Assembly: GCA_028280195.1 (NCBI GenBank)
Contig: JANQMH010000029.1
Span: 1 to 64,000, forward strand
Reading direction: 5' to 3'
Source of the DNA: Exilibacterium sp.
GTDB taxonomy: Bacteria > Pseudomonadota > Gammaproteobacteria > Pseudomonadales > Cellvibrionaceae
Length of the DNA stretch: 64,000 nucleotides
Shown in pieces: positions 57,435-64,000 of the stretch (position 1 is its first letter; each line of letters opens with the position of its first letter). The position numbers were made by a program, and so were the translations under genes. The notes under the pieces were generated by a model, which saw only the letters and a program-made list of their open reading frames with translations, did no database searches and was not told where the DNA came from.

Positions 57435-58418
57435 GTGACAAAGCCAAGGAAGCAGCTTATCTCTCTGGAAACTACTCCCTACTACCACTGTACATCCCGC
57501 TGTGTCAGGCGTGCATTTCTCTGTGGTAGAGATGCACTGACAGGTAAATCCTTTGAGCACAGGCGCCAATGGATAGAGGATCGACTACTCAGCCTCGGCC
57601 AAATCTTTGCAATCGATATCTGCGCCTATGCAGTGATGTCCAATCACTACCACCTCGTATTGCATATTAATGCAGCTGCCGCCGGCCGGTGGAGTGATCG
57701 TGAGGTCTGTAAACGCTGGCACCAGCTCTATAACGGAACTCCATTGACGCAGAAATATCTTCGCAGCGATACACTTTCCGAGACCGAGCTAGATGCTGTT
57801 AAGCAGCAGCTGACACTTTGGCGAGTTCGCCTGAGGGATATCAGCTGGTTTATGCGCAATCTGAATGAAGTGATAGCGCGGCAAGCGAATAAGGAAGATG
57901 AGTGTAGCGGGCGATTCTGGGAAGCTCGCTTTACCTCTCAAGCTCTGTTGGATGAAAAGGCTCTTCTCGCATGTATGGCTTATGTTGATTTAAATCCGGT
58001 CCGGGCAAAAATGGCCAAAACGCCGGAGACCTCTGAGCATACATCTATTAAACGGCGACTCGATGCTGTGAAGGATAGTCAAAGATCGCAGCAACCTGCC
58101 GTATTGTTTCCATTTACGGGCGTCTTCGGTGAATCTACACCCAAGGGGTTACCGTATCGACTGATAGACTATTTAAACCTTGTTGATTGGACGGGGCGAA
58201 GTATTCGCCAGGATAAACATGGCCATATCGTCGGCAGCATACCACCTATACTTGACAGGCTTGATATCGAGACCAAAAACTGGCTTTATTTGGCGACAAA
58301 ATTCGAAAGTCGTTTTAAAAATCTGGTTGGCGGTGTCTACGCCCTTAAAAAAGCAAGTCAGCGCATCGGGTACCGACGCATTCCCGGAATGGGTGCCTGC
58401 TTATCACTATTGCGGTAG
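57435..58418 (+). CDS. Y1 (HUH) transposase, RAYT-like
   Basis: A 327-residue single-stranded-DNA nuclease of the IS200/REP-associated type. HUH motif H71-Y72-H73 in AVMSNHYHLVLHIN, a following helix with catalytic Y183 in MAYVDLNPVRAKM, and an N-terminal stretch TTPYYHCTSRCVRRAFLCGR typical of this subgroup. Starts at GTG with AAGGAG 8 nt upstream. No terminal inverted repeats or second ORF were found, so it is not a standard insertion sequence. Inverted copies of the GGACACCC core lie on both sides (57358 and 58661), making the core its likely recognition sequence. Confidence 0.88.
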   Translation: MTKPRKQLISLETTPYYHCTSRCVRRAFLCGRDALTGKSFEHRRQWIEDRLLSLGQIFAIDICAYAVMSNHYHLVLHINAAAAGRWSDREVCKRWHQLYNGTPLTQKYLRSDTLSETELDAVKQQLTLWRVRLRDISWFMRNLNEVIARQANKEDECSGRFWEARFTSQALLDEKALLACMAYVDLNPVRAKMAKTPETSEHTSIKRRLDAVKDSQRSQQPAVLFPFTGVFGESTPKGLPYRLIDYLNLVDWTGRSIRQDKHGHIVGSIPPILDRLDIETKNWLYLATKFESRFKNLVGGVYALKKASQRIGYRRIPGMGACLSLLR

Positions 58419-58660
58419 TAAAAAAATATCTGGCAGACTTATCTTCTACTGACCAGTACATTGCTCGGTCACACCTTCAATAAGGTCGTACTAACCTCAA
58501 CGAGTTCAAGTTGACCTGCAAAGCTCACTTGTTAAAACCCTATGTGTTGTAGTTACCAAACAGCCCTACTATTCTAGCTCGCTGAGCTGACTGTAGTGAA
58601 TATTCAGTTAAAGTGTTTGCCCCCGATTTACGGCAGGTATCCAGCTAAGTCACTTGCGAT

Positions 58661-58668
58661 GGGTGTCC
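58661..58668 (-). repeat. GGACACCC copy right of the transposase
   Basis: Exact gggtgtcc 243 nt after the transposase stop, opposite in orientation to the left-hand copy. Confidence 0.8.
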
Positions 58669-58783
58669 AGTTAATTAACCATTTGGCGCGTATTGCAACG
58701 CTCAACCGCAACCTATAAACTCACCAAATCTGAAAACAAAACAGTCATACACCTCTCTTCCTCATACCAACCGGGATGCTGTA

Positions 58784-59272
58784 ATGAAAATAACAATGAT
58801 TCCCCTCGCGCTGGCCCTGGCCCTGGCACTGCCTTTGACCACGACGGCGGCAGAAACCAAACGCGATGCCCAACCGGCAGCGGCTGCACTTAACGCCAGT
58901 CTGGCTAGTGCCGACCTGGCCATTGCTCTGGTCAACGCCCAGAGCGCGCTGAACGAGGTCCATGCACAAGCCGCAGTCAATGCCCTGACCGCCTCCATCG
59001 CCAGCGCCGATGTGAGTATCGCCGTGGCCGAGGCCGGCAGTGCCCTGAAGCTCGCCAGCAACGATACCATGTTGGCAGAGTTGGAGGATTTGCTCGAGAC
59101 CGGCCGGTCGAGGCAGGCGGATAAGCTGCTTGCCGCTGTTGTCAGCGAGCGCCCGGCGCTGGCGGCGGTAGTGCAGGATATGGCGCTGGCGGCGGGCTAT
59201 GATGGGGAAAGGGTGACTGCGGCGGTGGTTCGCGGCCTGGCGCAGGCACGGGCTGCAGCGGCTGGGGAATAA
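58784..59272 (+). CDS. exported alanine-rich hypothetical protein
   Basis: A 162-residue protein with a signal peptide (LALALALALPLTTTAA) and an Ala-rich, mostly helical mature part with repeated ASADLAIALVNAQSAL-like heptads (also ASADVSIAVAEAGSAL). No family was recognised. It lies just upstream of uvrA on the same strand, separated by about 180 nt. Confidence 0.65.
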   Translation: MKITMIPLALALALALPLTTTAAETKRDAQPAAAALNASLASADLAIALVNAQSALNEVHAQAAVNALTASIASADVSIAVAEAGSALKLASNDTMLAELEDLLETGRSRQADKLLAAVVSERPALAAVVQDMALAAGYDGERVTAAVVRGLAQARAAAAGE

Positions 59273-59453
59273 GAGGGGAAAAGGAAAAAGATAGTGCGGT
59301 GTGGGGAGACTGTGGGCAATGTGCCGGTTTTTTGGCGCGTGGTCTCTCTTTGGAGTTTATTCGTCTAGATTAGATCTTACCTTCTTACCCACAAACGCCG
59401 TATACTTTGCGGCTTGTCGACTTTTCCCTTTTTCCTTTTCCCTAGGCAGTAAC

Positions 59454-62333
59454 GTGGACACGATTTTCGTACGGGGTGCCCGCACCCACAACCTGAAAAA
59501 CATCGACCTCGATATCCCCCGCGACAAACTGATTGTCATTACCGGCCTCTCCGGCTCGGGCAAGTCCTCGCTGGCCTTCGATACCCTGTATGCCGAGGGC
59601 CAGCGCCGCTATGTGGAATCGCTGTCCACCTATGCCCGCCAGTTTCTGTCGATGATGGAAAAACCCGATGTGGACCATGTGGAGGGCCTGAGCCCGGCCA
59701 TTTCCATCGAGCAGAAGTCCACCTCGCACAATCCCCGCTCCACGGTCGGCACGATTACCGAAATCTATGACTATCTGCGCCTGCTGTATGCGCGGGTGGG
59801 CGAACCGCGCTGCCCGGTGCACGGCGAGCCGCTGGCGGCGCAAACGGTCAGCGAGATGGTGGACCAGGTGCTGGCACTGCCGCAGGGCACCAAACTAATG
59901 TTGCTGGCGCCGATTGTACGCGACCGTAAAGGTGAGCATTTACATACCTTCGAGCAGCTGCGCCGCGACGGTTTCATACGCGCCCGCATCGATGGCATTG
60001 TGGTGGATCTGGACGATGCCCCCAAACTGGACAAGAAGAAAAAGCACACCGTCGAGGTGGTAGTAGACCGCTTCAAGGTACGCGGCGATCTGCAGTTGCG
60101 GCTGGCGGAGTCCTTCGAAACCGCGCTGCACCTGACCGACGGTATCGCCTCAATCAGCTTTATGGAGGGCAAGGAAGCAGACCGCCTGTTCTCGGCCAAG
60201 CACGCCTGCCCCCTGTGTGACTACTCACTGACCGAGCTGGAGCCGCGGCTGTTCTCCTTCAACAACCCGGCCGGCGCCTGCCCGACCTGCGACGGCCTGG
60301 GCGTAAAACAGTATTTCGACGAGGAAAAGGTAGTACAGTTTGCCGATGCCTCGCTCTCCGAGGGCGCCATTCGCGGCTGGGACCGGCGCAATGTCTACTA
60401 CTTCCATATGCTGACCTCGCTGGCGGATCACTACGGCTTCGATGTCGATACCCCCTGGAAGAAACTGCGCAAAAAGCACCGCCAGGCGGTGCTTTACGGC
60501 TCGGGTACAGAGGAGATCGATTTCAGCTATGTCAACGACCGCGGCGATCTCTACCAGCGCACCCATACCTTCGAGGGCGTGGTGCCGAACATGGAGCGAC
60601 GCTACCGCGATACCGAGTCGCAAATGGTGCGCGAGGAATTGTCGAAGTTCTTGTCCTCCCAGCCCTGCCCCGACTGCGGGGGCACGCGCCTGCGCAGCGA
60701 TGCCCGCAATGTGTTTGTCGACAACAAAACCCTGCCGGAAATCACCAATATGCCGGTGGGCGAGGCCCATGCCTATTTTCTGCAACTGGGCTTCGAGGGC
60801 GCCCGGGCGGAAATCGCTGAAAAGATTCTCAAAGAGCTGCGCGACCGCTTCCGCTTTCTGGTGGATGTGGGGCTGAATTATCTGACCCTGAACCGCAGCG
60901 CCGAAACGCTGTCCGGCGGCGAGGCGCAACGTATTCGCCTGGCCAGCCAGATCGGCGCCGGCCTGGTGGGTGTGATGTATATTCTCGACGAACCCTCCAT
61001 CGGCCTGCACCAGCGCGACAATGACCGCCTGCTGAAAACCCTGACCCATCTGCGCGATCTGGGCAATACGGTCATCGTGGTGGAGCACGATGAGGACGCT
61101 ATCCGCAGCGCCGATCATATTATCGATATCGGCCCCGGCGCGGGAGTGCACGGCGGCGAGGTGGTGGCCCAGGGCCCGCTGCGGCAGATCGTCAAGGCCC
61201 CCGACTCGCTGACCGGGAAGTATCTCAGCGGAAAAGCCGGTATTGCCGTGCCGGCAAAACGGCTCGCCTTCGACAGCGAACAGGTCATGCTGCTGGAAGG
61301 CGCCAGCGGTAATAATCTGCAGTCGGTCGACCTGGAAATCCCGGTGGGGCTGATGACCTGCGTCACCGGTGTATCGGGCTCCGGCAAATCGACCCTGATC
61401 AACGCCACTCTCTACCCGCTTGCCGCCACCGAACTCAACGGCGCCAGCACCCTGAAGCCGGCACCCTATCAGGCCATTTACGGTATGGACCATTTCGATA
61501 AGTGTGTCGATATCGACCAGAGCCCGATCGGCCGCACACCGCGCTCCAATCCGGCCACCTATACCGGTATTTTCACTCCCATTCGCGAGCTGTTTGCCGG
61601 CACCCAGGAGGCGCGCTCGCGCGGCTACAAACCGGGCCGCTTCAGCTTCAATGTCAAGGGCGGCCGCTGCGAGGCCTGTCAGGGCGACGGCGTGGTAAAA
61701 GTGGAGATGCACTTCCTGCCGGATGTCTATGTGCCCTGCGATGTGTGCAAGGGCCGGCGCTATAACCGCGAGACGCTGGAAATCAAATTCAAAGGCAAAA
61801 ACATTCACCAGGTACTGGATATGACCGTGGAGGACGCGCGCGAATTTTTTGATGCAATTCCCGCGGTGTCGAAGAAACTGCAGACACTGATGGATGTGGG
61901 GCTGTCCTATATTCGTCTCGGGCAGGCGGCCACCACACTGTCGGGCGGTGAGGCACAGCGGGTCAAACTGTCGCGGGAACTGTCGAAGCGCGACACCGGC
62001 AAGACGCTGTATATTCTCGATGAACCCACCACCGGCCTGCACTTCCACGATATCCAGCAACTGCTGAATGTCCTGCACCGGCTGCGCGACCACGGCAATA
62101 CCATTGTAGTGATCGAGCACAATCTCGACGTGATCAAGACTGCCGACTGGGTTGTGGATCTGGGCCCTGAAGGCGGCAGCGGCGGCGGGCGGATTATCGC
62201 CACCGGTACACCGGAGGAGGTGGCCGCCAATCGCGACTCTCACACCGGGCAGTTTCTAAAGCCGTTGCTGGCACCACCGGCCAGACCCAGGCGCAGGCGG
62301 GCAACCAAGACGGCGCGGGCGGTTAATGCCTAG
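59454..62333 (+). CDS. uvrA: excinuclease ABC subunit A
   Basis: A 959-residue DNA-damage recognition ATPase of nucleotide excision repair. It has two ABC modules with Walker [10 protein letters not shown] and GVSGSGKST, signature [14 protein letters not shown] and [14 protein letters not shown], and zinc-binding Cys pairs ([29 protein letters not shown]). The start is GTG at 59454, where [20 protein letters not shown] matches the family; upstream in-frame codons would add 51 unlike residues. No clear LexA box was seen upstream. About 5 kb of accessory genes separates it from yajR. Confidence 0.97.
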   Translation: MDTIFVRGARTHNLKNIDLDIPRDKLIVITGLSGSGKSSLAFDTLYAEGQRRYVESLSTYARQFLSMMEKPDVDHVEGLSPAISIEQKSTSHNPRSTVGTITEIYDYLRLLYARVGEPRCPVHGEPLAAQTVSEMVDQVLALPQGTKLMLLAPIVRDRKGEHLHTFEQLRRDGFIRARIDGIVVDLDDAPKLDKKKKHTVEVVVDRFKVRGDLQLRLAESFETALHLTDGIASISFMEGKEADRLFSAKHACPLCDYSLTELEPRLFSFNNPAGACPTCDGLGVKQYFDEEKVVQFADASLSEGAIRGWDRRNVYYFHMLTSLADHYGFDVDTPWKKLRKKHRQAVLYGSGTEEIDFSYVNDRGDLYQRTHTFEGVVPNMERRYRDTESQMVREELSKFLSSQPCPDCGGTRLRSDARNVFVDNKTLPEITNMPVGEAHAYFLQLGFEGARAEIAEKILKELRDRFRFLVDVGLNYLTLNRSAETLSGGEAQRIRLASQIGAGLVGVMYILDEPSIGLHQRDNDRLLKTLTHLRDLGNTVIVVEHDEDAIRSADHIIDIGPGAGVHGGEVVAQGPLRQIVKAPDSLTGKYLSGKAGIAVPAKRLAFDSEQVMLLEGASGNNLQSVDLEIPVGLMTCVTGVSGSGKSTLINATLYPLAATELNGASTLKPAPYQAIYGMDHFDKCVDIDQSPIGRTPRSNPATYTGIFTPIRELFAGTQEARSRGYKPGRFSFNVKGGRCEACQGDGVVKVEMHFLPDVYVPCDVCKGRRYNRETLEIKFKGKNIHQVLDMTVEDAREFFDAIPAVSKKLQTLMDVGLSYIRLGQAATTLSGGEAQRVKLSRELSKRDTGKTLYILDEPTTGLHFHDIQQLLNVLHRLRDHGNTIVVIEHNLDVIKTADWVVDLGPEGGSGGGRIIATGTPEEVAANRDSHTGQFLKPLLAPPARPRRRRATKTARAVNA

Positions 62334-62352
62334 CGGCTGTCTCGTAACTCCC

Positions 62353-62374
62353 GGCCGTAGCGAGGCGAGTGATA
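62353..62374 (-). repeat. 22-nt core shared with REP-like element at 3857-3878
   Basis: The stretch ggccgtagcgaggcgagtga plus two bases matches the reverse complement of 3857-3878 exactly. The sequence before it (ctgtctcgtaactcc) resembles the arm of the 3813-3900 element (ctgtttcataactctc). It lies between convergent uvrA and the FG-GAP gene. Confidence 0.75.
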
Positions 62375-62388
62375 TACAGCGCTAGTCG

Positions 62389-64000
62389 TTACCGCGTTAT
62401 GGTAAGGTGCTGATCGACAGCAATATTGCTCAGCTCCGTCACCGTCCGGTCGGGCCACACCACACGCAGGCGGTCTATCACCGCCGCCTCGCCCAAACCA
62501 AAATGCACCCGCGCCGGATTTTGTGAGGTGTAGTTATTACCGCGGCGCATTTCCCGAAGCTGCGTCTTGCCGCCCGCTTCGAGAGTAATTTTTGCGCCGA
62601 TGCCCTGTGTGTTGGGCGCCGTGCCACTGAGGCGGATATTGATATAGTGATGATCGAGGTTGCCATCGTTGCGATAAAAACGCAGCTGCTGGCCGTTGTT
62701 GGCAACCAGAATATCGATATCGCCATCGGCATCCATATCGGCACAGACCACCCCCCGGCCCTGATCTCTGTCGGTGATGCCGGCCTGCCCGCCGACTTCG
62801 GCAAAGGTGCCGTCGCCACGCGCGAGAAATAATTTTGAAGGGGTCAGCTCATACTGCGGCCAGGCACTCTGCACCCAGCCGTTGACATGAAAGATATCCA
62901 GGTGGCCGTCGTTGTTGAAATCGGCAAAGCAACTGCCCCAGCCCCAGTCGCCGCGCAATACCCCGGCGTCCAGGGTCACATCGGTAAAATTGCCGCTGCC
63001 GTCGTTATTGTAAAGGCGGTTGCCGGATGTGCGGTCGACGCTGAAAGCACCGGCGGGCGGCTCGAGATAAGAAATGGCGCTGACAAACCAGTCCAGGTCG
63101 CCGTCGTTGTCGTAATCGCCGACCGCTGCGCCCATACCGTTTTCATCGCTGATCTCGGCAGTGGTGATATCGACAAACACGCCGCCACCGTCATTGCGCA
63201 GCACTTTGCTGGTGCCAAAATCCGATGCCAGCAGCAGGTCACTGTCGCCGTCGCCGTCGATATCGGCGAAGTTCGGCGTAAAGCTATCGTCCGTCATTTC
63301 GTCGCGGTAGATGGCCGACAGCCCGCTGGCATCACTGCGATCGGTAAACACAAAATGTGTCGTGGCAGACTGATTGCGCCACAAGTGGGCCGAGCTTTCC
63401 CCATCGCCCACCTGATTGCCCCAGTGGGTAGCGAACAGATCCAGCTGGCCGTCGCCGTCATAATCGCCAAAAGCCGCCGATACCACATTGGCGGTACCGA
63501 AACGCAAGCCGGAGGCAGCCGTCATATCGCTAAAGGTGCCATCGCGATTGTTGCGATAAAGATGTACCGGATCGCCGTCGACGGCGCCGACAAACAAATC
63601 GGCAAAGCCGTCGCCATCGATATCGGCAAAGGCGGGGCCGGCGCTTTTTGTAGCGCTAACGGCGACGCCGGCTGCGGCGCCGATATCGGCAAAGGTGGCA
63701 TCACCCAGGTTCTGAAACAGCTTGTTGGCACCGGCACTGCCGCTGACAAAGTAGATATCCAGATCACCGTCGTTGTCGTAGTCACTGACGGCGATACCGC
63801 TGGAAAACATCATCGGCATCGTTGCGCCGGCGCCATCGAAACCGTGCCCGGCATCGAGTCCGGCCGCGGCGGTGCTATCGCTAAAACGAAAACCGATGGC
63901 GGCAGGCGTGCGGGTGATGACATCGCCGGCACTGCCCGAGCCACCACCTCCCCCGCCCCCGCAGGCCATCAACAGACAGGCCGGAAACAGATAAGCGAAA
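62389..64000 (-). CDS. FG-GAP/VCBS-repeat lipoprotein with ASPIC/UnbV-like C-terminus (5' end outside window)
   Basis: At least 537 residues. The frame is open to the window edge. Upstream of the first in-window start codon it still codes hydrophobic residues ending in a lipobox (LLMAC), so the true start lies beyond 64000. The body has repeated calcium-binding FG-GAP/VCBS units (DYDNDGDLDIYFVSG, DIDGDGFADLFVGAVDGD, DIDGDGDSDLLLASD, DMDADGDIDILVANNG). The last ~90 residues (GIGAKITLEAGGKTQLREMR, DRLRVVWPDRTVTELSNI) are of the ASPIC/UnbV type. Such proteins are cell-surface or secreted; function here is unknown. Confidence 0.87.
   Translation of the reverse strand, partial: FAYLFPACLLMACGGGGGGGSGSAGDVITRTPAAIGFRFSDSTAAAGLDAGHGFDGAGATMPMMFSSGIAVSDYDNDGDLDIYFVSGSAGANKLFQNLGDATFADIGAAAGVAVSATKSAGPAFADIDGDGFADLFVGAVDGDPVHLYRNNRDGTFSDMTAASGLRFGTANVVSAAFGDYDGDGQLDLFATHWGNQVGDGESSAHLWRNQSATTHFVFTDRSDASGLSAIYRDEMTDDSFTPNFADIDGDGDSDLLLASDFGTSKVLRNDGGGVFVDITTAEISDENGMGAAVGDYDNDGDLDWFVSAISYLEPPAGAFSVDRTSGNRLYNNDGSGNFTDVTLDAGVLRGDWGWGSCFADFNNDGHLDIFHVNGWVQSAWPQYELTPSKLFLARGDGTFAEVGGQAGITDRDQGRGVVCADMDADGDIDILVANNGQQLRFYRNDGNLDHHYINIRLSGTAPNTQGIGAKITLEAGGKTQLREMRRGNNYTSQNPARVHFGLGEAAVIDRLRVVWPDRTVTELSNIAVDQHLTITR

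Noticed and set aside
57435..58418. Complete insertion sequence (IS200/IS605)
   Set aside because: No TnpB, no subterminal hairpins or duplicated target were found; the protein length and motifs fit a RAYT better.
60225..62243. 672-codon antisense frame over uvrA
   Set aside because: uvrA on the sense strand is unambiguous.

Overview
The window reads as chromosome of a GC-rich, cellulose-degrading gammaproteobacterium, most likely a marine or coastal relative of the Cellvibrionaceae or Hahella-type bacteria. The reasons are the fabA-fabB pair, the obgE-DUF402-proB and rplU-rpmA/ispB blocks, a YajR-type transporter next to ssb near uvrA, a two-component pair resembling the 'proteobacterial dedicated sortase' regulators, and many secreted proteins carrying CBM2 and PKD modules. 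The genus is an inference; no rRNA or tRNA gene was seen.

Layout. 1-1323: end of a BCCT transporter. 2027-18921: a cellulose-degradation island with a GH5 endoglucanase, a very large secreted beta-propeller/di-heme cytochrome/CBM2 protein, an AraC-type regulator with a membrane N-terminus, a GH6 cellulase, a TolB-like propeller, and a GH48-GH12 pair. All four glycosidases and the cytochrome carry CBM2, so they should act together on crystalline cellulose. The cytochrome is a candidate cellulose-bound redox partner. 19225-30719: a gluzincin-type peptidase, small secreted proteins, an OmpA-family protein, DoxX/LysR, L-asparaginase, a thioesterase, D-Ala-D-Ala ligase and a PdsR/PdsS-like two-component system. 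30926-38897: rpsT, two RDD proteins and a SpoIIM-DUF4129-DUF4350-MoxR-DUF58 operon. 38956-54395: housekeeping genes (HisC-like aminotransferase, proB, obgE, rpmA, rplU, ispB, pgi, phosphomannomutase, galU, fabA, fabB, an RmlD-like protein, ssb, yajR). 54517-59272: an accessory block containing a REP-associated-type (Y1) transposase, placed between yajR and uvrA. 59454-64000: uvrA and a truncated FG-GAP/ASPIC lipoprotein.

The most unusual signal is a dispersed octamer, GGACACCC (reverse GGGTGTCC). It occurs about 28 times in eight intergenic or in-gene clusters, against roughly two expected by chance. Each cluster repeats its own local flanking sequence around the same core. Inverted copies flank the Y1 transposase, and one cluster has expanded in frame inside the sensor domain of the histidine kinase. 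Other intergenic regions carry perfect 16-22 nt tandem duplications without the core. Separately, a 23-nt inverted-repeat element at 3813-3900 shares a 22-nt core with the region after uvrA, and a 27-nt inverted repeat lies at 1697-1826.
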